A DNA stretch of 64,000 nt. Source: Strigamia acuminata (lineage: Eukaryota > Arthropoda > Chilopoda > Geophilomorpha > Linotaeniidae). The position numbers and the translations under genes are program-made. The notes below the pieces were generated by a model. That model had not been told where the DNA came from and made no database searches. It saw nothing but the letters and a program-made list of their open reading frames with translations. The stretch is from the NCBI GenBank assembly GCA_949358305.1, contig OX442316.1:7564001-7628000 (forward strand), given 5' to 3'. Below are positions 12,411 through 27,000 of the stretch, one piece after another (positions within the stretch are counted from its first letter, which is position 1; every line of letters starts with the position of its first letter).

Positions 12411-15400
12411 CACCGACGAGCCATACTCCCACCCCCAATTCCCCAACCTCTTTCCTCGGTGATTTATCACCTGCTTGGCAGATGACGCTAATTCGTGGTC
12501 TCCCAGTCTGTACTCGTTTTACTTGTCAATAAATCAATCAAAAGTCTCACTGATCAATCACGGATTTAAAAAAATACTCACGGATGATGGGCAAATCCTT
12601 TAGAACAACCGTTTCCTAGCAACTCGTCCGTTAACATCGGCGACGTTTTACTCCTGCGGTGCTACGCTAAAAGATTACAACATTGAATAAATTTACAAAA
12701 GAAAAAGAAAATAAAATTTAAAAAGAAAAGAAGAAAAATCCCTACTCGTTTGAAAATTCACAGGTGTTTCCTTAATTGAAAGTAATTTGGTTCCGGTGTG
12801 TTGGTTTTAATTGTCGGTGATTTGCCGCTTCTTCATCGATATCCGGCACGAAACAGTAATAAAATAAAGTAACATTTGTTTATAAACGGTAATATGTGGA
12901 ATTCATCTAATTATAAATCGTAATTTGCACCTGTAAAACCAGAACGCGATGCCTAGACGTCGTCAAACGACAACCACAAACGATTCATTGCAAAATTTTA
13001 ATTAAGAAGCCACACATACGCATAATCTTCCATGTGGAAGAAGTAATTTTCATCTGATAACTTTAATACGACGACATCTTGAATCATTTTTTCCTTTTTA
13101 AAATTGCTTTTTAGCACCGAATGACCCAACTTATTAATAATTACCTAGAGTTTGATGTTTATATTTTTTACCCTTTCACTCTCATCGCAAATCCCAGTTA
13201 ATCGCACTGCATGTAATTAGTGGAAATGTGGCAAGATTATGTTGGATAGAAATTATCAATGTTGCTAATAAATTATTAATTGCGTCCAATTTTTTCTCTT
13301 TAAACGCAGGATACAATTTTTTTCCCTTCCCACCTATAAATCCGAGTGTGATGTGAAGTAAACGAGTGTGACGTCGTACGAAGGGCTTGCTCGGCTCCTT
13401 GTTAAAGCGGCGGGGAAAATTAATTTGTTATCAATCATCACACGTGGCTTCGTTTTGACAGTCGACTAAGGGAGGAGGGGGATGTGGGTACTTATCCTTA
13501 CAGTGAGTATAGATAAAAAGATGTCTTTTATGTGACAGAATTGAATCGCAGTGGCAAAACCAGGGGGGACCCTTACATAATCCATTTGACAAGTTACTGC
13601 TTTTTGATGAGCATCAACTTATTCACACTGATTTGCTTAAGAATATTTTACTCCTAAAACATGTGTCATGTATGAGTTTTTTAAATGCACACTTTTTTCC
13701 AAGCGTTAATCAACATATAAATTAGATTTCTTTTCAGTCTTTATATATATTCTGATAATAAGCCGTGATTTAGTTTTTCATATTGATTAGGTGCGTTTAT
13801 GCAAACACTCAATTTTAATTTATTGCAAATAATTCATTAGTAAAACTAATTTAAAAAGCTAAATTATTTGTTCTCGTATTAATATTTATTTAGAAACGCG
13901 CACAAAAGTTAGCCAACACGCGAATTTTATTAGCAAACTTTTGCACGCCGAAATGGAAAGAAAAAGTTAATTATAGTGTGTGTGAATATTATTATTCTTG
14001 GAATTTGATGTGTGGTCATGTCGTCAAAGCGTGAATTAGCAAGTATTCAAAGGAGAGAGTGGAGTGGTCAGTACGGTGTGGCCGATAACTTAATTCCAGT
14101 GTAAGCGACTAATTTCAATTTAATGACATTCCTCTACCTCCTCCCTGTTGAGCCGCCACCACTTCATGAGCCCCCTATTCTAATGTCTGAACGTAGCTCT
14201 TAATTTGGTCGCTATAGCGCGTTTCGGTTGTCGCTAACCTGCTGCTGAGGAGAAAAGGTCAGAGCGGAAGCTTTGCAATTTTCATTCGGCCCCGAGTCAG
14301 TTTAAAATCGAGTAACACCGACAACTAATTAAGCTGACATTTGCATTGGGCCTTCGCTAATGGCACTTGATGAGGTATTAACGAAAACGCCAACAGCACG
14401 CAACACCGGCACGCGCTCACTCGTACATACCTGACAAGTGTACTTCTCAACAACCCAACAACTACATCTTTACCTTTCTGATTTGCTTAATACACCGGCA
14501 TTAACCTAATTGATTCAACCAAACGTGAAACAAACTTCATCTCAGCTGGTCACCATTATTAAATCTCTATCTCGTGTCTGCAAAAATATTTAAATAAAAA
14601 AACATCTTCTTTTCTTAATAACACGAAGAAAGATAAAAATGATGAAGCAACTTTCTAGTCCCTACAACGTTGGATTGGAACTATAATAGGCTTTAAAAAC
14701 AGCAGGCCAGGCAGTTGAAATAAGTGAAAGTGTGGAGGTTAATTTGGAGTTTGAGTTGAGTTTCAGATGTTTTCCGAGTCGAGTGATTGCCACTTGGTTG
14801 GAGGCTAATATAAATCCATTTTATATATGAAGCTGCTCATGTCAGTGAAATGTCCATGTGTTTCATTTTATGCCCACTACATGTCTCTCGCTCTCTCGTG
14901 GGAAAGAGGGGAGATGCTATTGCATTTTCCTGCTAGCTAGCTTTTCATCTTATATAACTGTCCATCGTTTGCCATAGAAAAGAAAATTTTATTATGAGGA
15001 GGGTGGAAAGGGCTTTCTCTGTCATTTTACTCACCCCCTTCATGTTGTTATTATACGATCCTCCTATACCGTATTCCATTTTTCCCGCATGCTCGTGAGA
15101 TTTTTCACACATGTGGCGCTGGCATCTCGTTGAATATTGTCTCTTTCCGATTAAGTTAGGGGTGGAGCGGAAATAAAACAAGGAGAAGCAAATGGGTGAA
15201 CATTAGCACGTCTCCTGCTGCTTTTTATCCCCCTTCATATTCCGCACCTTCATTCATCTCGAATAATGTTAGAAAAGGCATTCATAACCATTAGAAAATA
15301 TTATTTACACCTCAACCTAAAAGAAAAGAGAAGAAGAAAAAATGATTAACATTCAAGTTGTGTTAGTACATTATATCCTTTTTAATTAAACTGATAAACA

Positions 15401-15732
15401 CTTGACTGATCCTGTTGATAATTGTTTTTAATCAACAAAAGTCTCGGGGAACATAATTTCATGTTGTACCGTCTGCTTGTGGACATAGAGGGGCGGGTCT
15501 CACTGTAGCAGTCACCATTATTAAACGACCCCTCTGTAAACGTAAAGCGGGGACAGACGAATAGAAAGGAGAATGTGCTTAATATGCAATATTCTAAGGC
15601 TGCAAGGCGCCTGATGGTGTCGCCCGCTGCTACCACACGCTGGTCTTGCACGGTTGCGAGCACGCTCAGTTTTATGCCGTGAGACGGACCCGCATTTCGA
15701 CAGCCATTCCTTGCCGGTTTGTTGGCATCATG

Positions 15733-15744
15733 TGTCACGTGACA
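15733..15744. promoter_or_regulatory. 12-bp palindromic E-box TGTCACGTGACA
   Basis: A perfect 12-bp palindrome containing GTCACGTGAC, the form bound by MITF/TFE-type factors in animals. The regulatory role is inference. Confidence 0.35.
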
Positions 15745-18700
15745 TTCAGTTTTCGTACTTCCTGAGTTAGTACTTGCGAGAGCACATATTGAAACGCAAT
15801 AAAATAAATAAATAGTCAAAGACTTTGGGTTTTACATACCAAGAAAATAATTAAATTCATTGCGTAGATTTTTTTTCCTTTTAAGAGGATAATATCTTCC
15901 ATTACGGTAAATGTTATGTAATAAAACTTGTAATAGTATTCAATTCTTATCTCATCCCTTCTAAATTTATGATAATTTCTCATGAATTCGTTCTAGGAGG
16001 TTATGTCCGTCAGAAGGGGAGAATTTATAGCGGGATGGAAATTGAAGGCCAAAGGAGTATAACTTACACTGTATTTTCAATACGAGGGTCGAACAAGTGA
16101 CCAATGTCCAACAAGATGCTTGACATAACACGCAAGTCGTGAAAGGTCGAAATGGTCAGTAAGGGACCCTTTTTTTCCCGCTCTATTCGGCAAAAAAATG
16201 GTGTACTCTTGGATTTCATTTGATTCAATACATTTTGTATTGCTGAATCGAATCGGCCGTTTATATTACATTATTTTCCTAGACGAGAAGGGAAAAAAAG
16301 AAAGCAAACAAATGAAAAAGAAAGAAAAAATGTCGAGTTTGATATTTGTGGTTAAGATCCGACATGTGCTTACTTTGTGGTTGTGGGTTCATCAGAGATC
16401 ATTAGAGAGAGGAAGCGAGTCTTTAGTTGCCAGCTTGCTTGCGGTAGATATTTTTTCTTGCACTTAATGCTCATTTTTGTCACATATTTCAGTGGTCGAA
16501 AATGATGAGGAAGCAGAGAGAAAAGAGAATCTCAGCAGGCGATAGGGCGGAGGGTTGACAGCTGGCGTCTTGGCTTGTAACGATGGCTTCACCTCATGAA
16601 ACTTGTTCCTTCTGGAGATTCCAGTCAATATTATTGGTGGTGGACTTGTAGCAGTGAAGAAAATGCTACCGGTTTTTTTTTTTATTTTTATACTTTTCTC
16701 TCATTTCTGTGAAATTACTGAGGGAGAAGAGAATTGAACGCGAAAAAAGAGAAAGAAAGATAAAAAGAATAAGAAAAAAAAAGAAAGAAAAAAAAATATA
16801 GGGGCATTGGAAAATTTTTCTTGATCCCATATCAGAATCAAGTCTTGGAACCTCCCTGGACCATTTTTAAGAAATAATTTATTGCCACGATTTTTATGAG
16901 CATCAAATTTTTGTTTTAAAGCGAATCATTATCATTATCATAAGAAAAAATATATATATAACAATATAGGAGATTATATCGTAATTTTAAATTTATAATC
17001 TACAATTTTATTTTTTATTGGATGACATATCCAACTTTCCTGTCGTTTCTGCCCGTCACTTACACTAACTTTCAATCTCTTAGGACGTCTTGCCAAAAAT
17101 CTGCCCAGCAATTGCTTCACTCAGTTTATATTCTCGCCAAAGAAAATCGAATTTCCAATCTTCATCATTGCCACTGATTCAGCACAATTTTTCCAATTTT
17201 GTAGTGCAAACTTTGTCAACTTCCAGTTGGCCGCCATTGACATTTTTTTCTCCAATACTCTTATATATTATTAAATTAAAAAAAAAAAATCTTTACTGTT
17301 TATATACACAATTCAGTTTCTAAAGCTGACAACACAAGTAACCATAAAAGACTTTATAAGAAGAAAGCTTTAAAAATCAAGTCGAGTTTGGAGATAAGTT
17401 GACATTTTTATTGAGTAACTCGAAACTTGATGTTGAAGAATTTCTTGGTAAAAAAAAAAGAAATTTTCAGGCGGCCGGACAGGAAGAAGGGCATTTGCAG
17501 TGTGAGAAATCTGCATATTAAAGGGGCACAATGTGATTTATGGCTATTGAATATTGCTGGGCGTTATTAATTTTACCTATTGATTTCCTTTCCGTGCTCG
17601 GCCGCCATATCCAAAGGCTTAGTGCAAGGGGTAGAGTGGGAAAAGGGGTTGGTGGGCGGGCGTTCAAATGCAAAGGTTACATTTCATTTATCGCATTTCG
17701 GAAAATTGGAGACAATCTTTCATTCGGAAAGCGGAGGAATATTTTTATAGGCGAATGAGTTTTTCCATAGCGTTGGATAAATCATACGAGATAAAGCCTG
17801 TGGTGCATGCCTCGCCTGAATATTATTGAATGCGTCACTTATTCTATAGCGAAGGTAATTTATTTCTAGAAATTGGACTCGACCTTTTTATTTTTATTTT
17901 TTCTTATTCTTCTTTTTGTGAGAATAATAAATATATTCGACTCGAGCGTTCTTTGCTATTCTGCATGCAGAAATGTTGTTTAAATATGGATTTTTTTTGT
18001 TGTCCACTGTCACTGGCAAAGTGATGGAAAAGAAAAAACAAGCGAACAAAAAAATATAGAAAAAGGAAAACAAAAATAAAAATAAAAAAAAAGCGCATTG
18101 AAGATAAGGGAAAAAAGAAGAAGAAAGAAGTGGAAAAGAGGATGGTGATTGATGGTCTCCTTAATTGTCACCTCTTTTAGAAAATTACACTTTATGAACT
18201 ATACATTGTAATGATTTCAAAAGGAACTCGCCTGCTGTGTGAAGAAATTTTCTTTAATAAAGATGGCGTGACGTAAAGTAATTAACACAGTAGACGAGAT
18301 GAGGCAGTTTTCTCTCTCTCTCTCTTAATTACTCTGTCATATTTAACTCTTCGCTCCATGTGCTGTTTTAGTCCCAATGTATGCATGATTGGGGTAACTA
18401 GTTCTTCCCCATTTGAAAAATTAACTGCATATGAGCTTCTTTTTTTAATGCCTCGCAACTTTATATTTGTAAATGAAAACTTCATTTTTTAACATCATTT
18501 TTTTATGTCTTTTTTTAAATTCCAAATTACTGTTGATGCTTTTCATTTTTTCCCCTTAGAAGATCTGTTTATTATTCGTTGTTGTTTTTTGTCACTACAT
18601 ATTTGCATAATTTACGCGCACAGTAAAAACAACTGCAAAAACTCGAATGCATTTTTACGATAAAATTATTTCTGTATATCCTAGTAAAAAAAGATGTTTC

Positions 18701-21700
18701 TACCGGCAAGTTGTATAAACTTGATGCGTTTCAGTCAATAAAATTCGGAATATTTCTTGTTGTGCAGTTAAAATTTTGATTTTCTTTATTATTTTCAAAC
18801 ACATTTGCCAGCAAAAGTTTTCTCGTTTTTTTTCCCCTTGCAATTGGTAATTTGCCTGCGCCGTTATCATCGCGAAATAAAATAACAATTGCACACACGA
18901 CTCAAACTTGCTTAACGTGAAATGTCTCGCTCAGCAGTGCGGTGAACAGTGCAGATACCAAAGCCCCTATATTACGGGCGAAAATTGTGTCTTTAAAGAT
19001 ATCATAAATCCTTCTCAAAAAGAAATTCCATTTGGACCCCAACATAAAAACAAAAAACCGAATCACTCATCATTTTTGACATTTCTACTCAAATTATAAT
19101 TATTTTCTTATTCGAAACTTTTTTCTTTTTACATTTAAACTTTTTAAATAAAAATTTCCACTTAGATAATGTTATTATAAAATTAAAATGGCTAGATTGC
19201 CTTTATTTCTGTTTAGTATACTTATTTGTAACCCCCCTTTCAAACGCTCGACTGCTTTTCTTGTTGTTGGTCTTCCATTTATTTCATTTTGGGTGCGCGA
19301 TGAATCAGCAGTTACGACTCATAACTGGCGTCCAATGTCCATTGGGCGTATAGAACGTAAAATGGGGGAAAACAGTGGGGTCACGAGGGGCTCACACCAG
19401 GGTATGGCTAACGGATTGGATTGGATGGTAAATATCCATCCCATACGATGCAATTACCTGTTGGATCTCTATTTCAACCGCAAAATTCAATTGAAAATCA
19501 GTTCTTAAAGATAATATTCAAGTTAAAAGTTTTGACATGACTTTTTCAACGTTCAGGTTCGAAGGGGGGACGAATATAAAGACCTACGGGGCCATCAGGT
19601 GGTATTTGTTCACCTTGCGGCAACTCCTGGAGTGTTTTTCAGGTGCACCTTTGAAAAGAAAACGCGCAAGAGAACGCCGCACCTTTGAACACCTGGCAAC
19701 CATTTACTATTTTCTGGACGATTTCACTCCTACGTATGACACAAGAATGACCATAGCGGTGGTCAATAGGTGTCGATTGAAACTGATTTTTAAAACATTT
19801 TGCTACAACTTTTTTTCTTTCTTTTTTTCTTTTTCTTTTTTAAAAAAAAATGTTTTTAAATTTTACTGAATCGATATTAGTAGCCTCTTGGAAAGCCATT
19901 AACCTCGGCTGTCACGTGATATTAATTTTTTGGTGCATAATTTGTGGTTGTGTGGGTCAGTTTTCATATCCTCGCTGCTACTGCTGTTGCCGAAATTCAT
20001 TAAATCTCCCCCACGAACCCTTTTTTTTTATTAATACAAGCTGACCTGTTTTCGTTTGGTGGTCATTATGGGAGCAATTTTTTTTTGGTTGAAATTTCCA
20101 ATATTTTTTCGAAAAAATTAAGTTACTGGTCACTGCATTTTTATTACAAATATATATATATTTTTTTTTTTAGATTCAATTAAAAACGGGAGGAAGATTT
20201 ATTGGTAATTGCTCTGTTTGAAGGAAAAAAATATTCAAATTTTGAGCAATAAAAAAAGCTGTAACCCTTTTTAATAGAAACATTGCCACCCTATATAAAC
20301 AACTCATCATTTTTGACTAAATTTTCCTATCAAAAATATAGCAGGCGCCGTCTCCCCTAGAATTGCAACGAGGCACACCATTATTCAAGACTTGGATATT
20401 AAATAACCCTCCTACCTCCATGTTGCTGAAAAAGTTTCATAACGCAATTACTAACCACGTGTGAAAACTCAGGAGCAAATGTGCGCGAACCACACACACG
20501 TTAGCGTTTACCTCGTGAGCCGAATTTATGATTGTTTCATACGTATAGAACGAAGCCAGAATCCGAATAAGCGGAAAAATATTTTTGCTGACATATTGCA
20601 CTCAGCCAATCCCATAATGGGCCAACAAAAAAATTGAATTACAATCATTTAATATCAATAATACGCGATTAGATTCACATAGTTTTGCAGCAAAGCAGCA
20701 AGAAAACGCGTTTTCCGTAAATTTGCATGTTAAGTGCTACCGAGATGAACACGAATGCTCGCGTAATGTCTAAAATTGGACCTTTAAACTATTAAATTAA
20801 ATTTGTTGATAATTTGCAGTGCGCGATGCTCAAGTTTGATTTGGTGCATGTTGCAAATGATCAGCTTGATGTGTTTTTGTTGAAGTGGTAATTGAACGAG
20901 TTGCAATCATTTTGCCAATATAATCCCTCCTTCTGCCACATTATTCCTAATCAAGTTGCAACAGGAGAAGTTAATGAAATTACTGCTGCTCCGAACTCAG
21001 CGGCTTTTGCAACTGGCATCGATGTCTGATGAATGACATTTCGCGCACTTGGCTTTTGTGTTAAAAGGGTTGTGAGTGTGTGGGGGTTAGAGGGGGGAAA
21101 ACTGCGCAGTCCTGAGTATGCGGCCAACGAGAAAAGGGATGGGTAATGTCCGTGGGCGGCGGGTCGACTGCTCCATCATAGCAAATTAAACGAGGGGATG
21201 TGATTTGTAGAGTATAAGAGTGAAGGGAGTGGGGGATCATTGAAAGGGGAAGTTGGGGTAAAGAGGAAGCAAATCACGCAGAAAGTGTCACGGCCATGGG
21301 GTGGGGAGAAGAGAGATCGACCTCCACTCCCACCACTTTGCAAGCGAATGGGAGGAGAAAAAGGGTATATTTGTGATAACCTCGCAACACAAAAATACGC
21401 GTTTTGTTCTGCTACACGGTCATTAGAAAAATTTGAATTGCAAATCGCATTGTAGTATCGTAAATTGGTACTAAAGATTAAGTGATAATGTCGATCAATT
21501 AGGTTTTAAGTAATAACAATATCCTAAAAAAAAAAAAAAAAAATTAAAAATTTAAATAAACAATGGTAACAAAAATACTATTTTAATATTTTAATACTTT
21601 TTAGTTTAATGAGGTCGACTGTGACGACGCGAGAAAATGGAAAGAGGAGAAGAGTAGGAAGAAAAGCTTGCGTTACAGTAAGTCAATGACGAATGCCCAT

Positions 21701-22904
21701 GCGCGAGCAACGGCGCTCGTTTTGCGGAATGCCTCTCAGCGCGCGCGCATTCTTAATTGAATTTGTAGCGCGCGAACCCGTGGTGGCAGCGAGGACGACT
21801 CGCTATGATGTGATTACACGCGCCGTGTTCGTGCCCTCCCTCCCTCCCTGCCAGCCCTGCTGCGGCTGCCGTCTCATGTGCTGAGCGCGTACGCCTTATT
21901 TGCATCAACTGCCAATAAAATCTCCGAGAACATTGTTACACTAGCAACTCACTGCCCTCACTGAAACAAATTAGTGCGTCCAAGTGTCACCTAAGGGGCT
22001 CCCTTTACCTTAGTTAAGGTGTTTGCGTTTTGATTTTTTTCCTCGCGAAGGGTGACAGTGCTTGTAAGAGGAGAAGGAAGAGTAGTAAATGAAAACGAGG
22101 TCGTTTTGAGGCATGATGCGACGAATAAATTATCATTTAGGTTCCACTATAAAATGATAAAGGCCCTTGTAATTAGGTTTAACAGGAAATTTAACAATGA
22201 ATCTCATTTAGCAAATTAAATTTGCATTCAGTTGGCCACACACTGTTGTGCCTAATTCTAGACAACTATTAGCGCACTGGTGAAACACACATCAAATGAG
22301 AAATTGATTCTTAGCGTGTAAATTACCTTTCATTTTATGTGTTTTTCACTCTTTTCCATCTAATAATTACGCTTTTATTAAATAATTAGATCTAAATAAC
22401 AACACCGTACATTCTACATTAATTTTTCCAGATTGTATTTTTACAACCAATGGGAAAGCCAGACTAAACACATCAATTTCCTTTTATCCACGTCTGTGTA
22501 TAGGCCTATTTTTTCTTTTTTTTTATAACACAACGGGTACAATATAAATTTCATTTTTCTTTTATCGAATCGAAGATTTATATATACCTCGATTGAACAA
22601 TAAATAAAGAAAAATATTGCATCAAAAAGACTAGTTTTGAGGAAGTGCGCTAAACACTAGACTAAACGAATAGAGGAAGTCAAGTCAGAGGAGAGGGACA
22701 GGAAAAAGTGGGGAGGGCACACCAGTAGGAAGAGGGGTTTCGAGTTAGGGTTAGATTTGCATTGTGACAGCTGGGAACTTTGCGGTATGGCCCACCCCAC
22801 CCCACTTCTTTATTCACAAACCCCATTCTGATAGGGTTCTCGTTCTGGTGAAATGAAGCGCAACAAAATAGAACTAAATAACATGCAAAAATGGCCGGCG
22901 AGTT

Positions 22905-22918
22905 GAGTCACGTGACTC
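22905..22918. promoter_or_regulatory. 14-bp palindromic E-box GAGTCACGTGACTC
   Basis: A perfect 14-bp palindrome around CACGTG, about 1.1 kb beyond the Nkx6 stop codon. It contains the GTCACGTGAC form. Such length is unusual for a chance E-box; function is unproven. Confidence 0.4.
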
Positions 22919-24006
22919 GTATTCAATTATACAATTGATGTTTCCACTGCATTAATCTGTGCATCAAAAGAGTGCAGCACTTTTTCCTTTTTTTTTCCTC
23001 ATCCAAACTAAACCAAACAAGCATTGTTTGTGATACTAATCGAGTTTGGTCGATATAAAAACAACAATAGAGCGGCATTTTTTGAATATGTGAATGATGT
23101 GCAGTAACAAAGTAGTAAAAAGTGTAATGGGGATGTGTGTTTGCTTCCATTAGAGTTCATTTTTCTGAAAAATTGAGACAGCTGTCGTATCCATTTTTCC
23201 CCTCGGAGTTTCATCAAGGGGTGCAAGCTATTATACAAGATGAAGGAATACAAAAGAACGTATTCGCACATCCGTGAAATGAGCAGTGAAAAGAGCCGAG
23301 GAATTATGGGAAGTGAGGACAATAATAACCTTGTTCTGCCGGTATAGGGACCGCACTCACAATAGATCAATTGGCAGCCATCTTATTGTGGTGTGGCAAA
23401 TGCGAGCAAAATGGCATGTGTGAAAACGGAAGAAATCAGTATTTTTAAATTTGAAAATTCGCAAATTATATTTCACCTTTAAAAGAAATGAAATAAAATA
23501 AAATAAAATAAAATTGACACGTTTGTTTTTGTTTTTTTTTCCATAATTGTTATTGAAAATTAACAAATATATTTAAAAAGAATTGAAAAAAAAATTATAT
23601 ATCTTCTGCACAATATTTACACACAATGTTGTCCATATTCGTAGCAATCAAACAATTAATTTTCGATTAAATTGAAGAGAAATACGAATTTAGACCCATC
23701 AATACAAAATTATAAAATTCGAAACTTTAATTTTTTATGACGTATTTTTTTTTTTTTTCTAGAGTATAATCAATCGATCAGAGTCTCTTACGAAGGACAT
23801 GCCTTGAGGAACATGAGAGTTGAAAGGGTTGTTTGTAGCTTTGCGTGAATTTGCCGCCAATCGATCGTTGAATCCTTGAAATGACCGGGACTTTGAAATT
23901 TAATTTACTCGTTGACCACTCGACGGACTCAGCACATGATGGCGGAAGGAAGAAATGTCTCGTATCTCTCTGACCTTTGTCCGAAATGTCAGGACGAGGG
24001 CATCAC

Positions 24007-27000
24007 CTAGGAAGATTTGCCGTCACTGGACGAAGAGTCCTTGCTACACGCGCCCAGCAACAACTCGCTGCTGTCCCGCCTAAACCGTTTCGAGTCCGGC
24101 TCGCAAAAGTCATCATCGTGATCGGAGTCGTCGTGGTACTGTTCGGCTTCCTCCTGTTTCTTTTTCGCTGACGCCATCTCTGCGGCATGCTTTTTGCGCC
24201 ACTTGGTCCGCCTGTTCTGAAACCAAACCTACAATAATAACAACAAGAAATAAATAAATATAAATTTATTTAGAAAATAGAATACACAATTGAAAATCAA
24301 AGTTGATGGCTAGACGTATTTCAATGTTTACATTTTTCATTCCAAATAATTTAATTAAACTAAAGCTCTGCTGTGCTCTGCTGTGCTGTGCTGTGCTGTG
24401 CTTGTGTGTTGTGTGCACAAGATAACTGTCTCCATAGTAACAAAAAGTGAAATTCGAATTGCATTAGAAGCTGTTGTCGGTTAATAAGAGTCACAACTGT
24501 TTACCTCATTAAAATCGCATTAGAAGTCGATTGTCTAATTTGTAAGATTATTAAAAATATCACATTTTTTTTGTTTATTTGCCGTGTGTTGTTTGATGAT
24601 AATGGAACAGAATTTAATTTTAAAATGGAAAACGTGTAAATTGAACTGAATTTCACACCATCAGCTCAGCAGCCTACGGAGTAATGGCGCATAATTTATG
24701 CGACGAGGGGTGTGGTTAAAAGCGAGGCGGCAGAAGGGGACTTTCGTGACGTAATGCAAGTTACATTGTGCATGGAAATAATATTTCACAGCAATTAAGC
24801 GAAGGACAAATGGCATTATCCGTTATTCCTATGACTTGTGACTTGGATTAATCTATTATGATTCATAAAACTTAATTTCAATTTACAAAATTAGAAAATG
24901 CTTTTAACGTGATTTGCTTCAAATTTATTCACAATAAATAATAACAATTCATGATATACTCTATATAAATATACGATATGTATAAATTTCATTTATGCTA
25001 ACTTTTGAAAAATATTATTAATACCGGTATTCATCTTAGAATTGCGTGTTAATTTCGAGCTTTCTAAAGGGCGATTTAAATTCTAAAATGTCACCTCTTG
25101 AAATGTAACAAATAATAATGGTGTTCCACCTTTTCATAGGACACAAGAGGACTGTAAAACGTGTCGTAGAGCAGGCAATGTTTACGACATTCGACTTTTT
25201 AAAGACGCAACAAAAGTTGGAGAAAAGAAAAATAGTAGTCTCCATCCTTTCGACTTAACGAGCGCCACTATATACAGTAGAGAGCATCTTCCTCAAGTTT
25301 GATGGCGGGAATATTTTCTTCTCTCACTAGTCTATATTAAAGCGTGATGGGCAAATGTATAGACGAGATGGGAGGAGGGGGTGCTTGAATACAATTTTAA
25401 TCCAATGTCATGAAAAGAAAGGAGGCCATATTATACTGGCTGCCTCTTTTCTACGGCTCCCAACAGATCTACAAACGGTGGGCGGGGGAGCTATCATGAG
25501 CCCGCGTGTTAAATGAAATGTTGCCATTGTTTCCCTAGTAATAAATTGATTTCCAGCACTTAGAAGAGGGTGAAGTGGTGTGTTGACGTAACTTATTCTC
25601 AACATGTCAAGGCAAAAGCAATTACTGGCATTAGAGAGCGCCCTCTCTCTTGGGCTGGCGCTGAGATGAGGATGAAAATACAGTGAGAGGACTTGTATTT
25701 CTGAGCAATGCCTCCCAACGGCCGAATTGGAAATTGCTGCAGGGACTCGGCTTCACCTATACATCCGCACACGAAAAGAAAAGGTTCAATGTCTCTTGCG
25801 GGCTTTGAAGAGGAAAGGAAAGGACAATCCCCTACCCCGAGAACTAAACTTATTAAAATTTTCATAGGTGACTACGGTCCTCTTAACAACATAAAGTCAA
25901 GATTACTTTTTCTCTGCACTTAATAAACAACAATTTCTCATCATAAAACACAAAAATAAATAAATAAAAATAAAAATAAAAAAAAATAAAAAAATATTAT
26001 TATTATTTTTATTTTTTTAAATTTTTATTTTTTTTTATTCTCAAATTTATCGCCTTGAATGACGGTGGTTTCCGTGACAATGACAACTGATTAGACGCAA
26101 CGACGCTCGTACCCGATAGCGTTAATTGGGTGTGTGTATGATGTGAGCGCGCGCACCATCCCAAGATCCTCTTTTCCTTTCACAAAGATGGATGTTAAAT
26201 GTCCCGATCGGCGTAATGATCTTGTCATTTGCAAATACAATCCAACCGCGTTCCCCCTTCCTCGTTACAAGAGATCAAATCATCCCCACCCTTACTCCAC
26301 CTCTTTTCCTTATCTCGGAAAGAAAGGGAAAAAAAAAAAGAAAAATCTTCCCAACCTAATGATATATATCTTGAATATCTATGTCCTCATTTGCCTTAAT
26401 TTTTTTTCAATGCCCCATACCAATTCATGTAACCGCATTAATACCAACTGGCGTTCATCGAGGGTTGACCATGGTTCATATCTGTGGGTTCATCGGCTGA
26501 CAAATGGAGGTTAAATATGGCGGAAGACTCGCCATCACCACCCCCTGGCTCATATCGCGTCTATCAATTTTGATTGGGCCAATAAGAGTTGGACAAAGAA
26601 TGGGAGAAGGGAAGGCGGGTAGAGCTGTAGTAAACATGAGGACAATTATAATAAAAGCTGCACGCGCGCGCTTTCAGTCTTGTAAGTTTTGATTAATCGG
26701 CCCTCTTGTGTCAGCCAAGTGAAATCATGTGATCTCGTAGAACAACCAATCAAATTGACAACAAAGAACTCGCGTGCCAGAATGTACGCGCTCATTGCTA
26801 GTGCTCGTCGTGGACGATGCTTTTGTGGTTTTGCGTGCGCGTGGGTGCGGCCAGGAGGAACCGCTCAACCCTCGCCACAAGAGGGCTATAATTAATGCGA
26901 CCACCAGTACTTGCTTTATTAGAGAGCGAGATGTTCACTCGCCAATTTTCTAAACATCTCTACTACTTTTTACCATTTATTTAAATGAGAAAAATAAACA

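Larger units (their letters stand above)
7482..24006. other. gene-free AT-rich stretch 3' of Nkx6
   Basis: No supportable gene. The longest open frames (131 codons at 9,433-9,828 and 145 codons at 15,382-15,819, both minus) show no domain, signal or splice context. Purine-rich tracts occupy about 8,083-8,145, 16,733-16,797 and 18,025-18,135; a (TC)n run sits at 18,310-18,325 and a run of 18 A at 21,526-21,543. Eight CACGTG hexamers are present (9,757; 11,994; 12,402; 13,441; 15,736; 19,913; 20,456; 22,908), several inside longer palindromes. The few hundred bases left of 24,007 probably hold the Nkx6 3' UTR; ATTAAA on the minus strand at 23,899-23,904 and 23,726-23,731 are possible polyadenylation signals. 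Confidence 0.5.

Noticed and set aside
15382..15819. 145-codon minus-strand open frame
   Set aside because: It starts with a short hydrophobic run but has no domain, no splice partners and random-looking residues; its length is within chance for 24 kb of non-coding DNA.
26134..26514. 126-codon plus-strand open frame in Nkx6 intron 2
   Set aside because: It spans a poly-A tract giving a Lys run and shows no family features.
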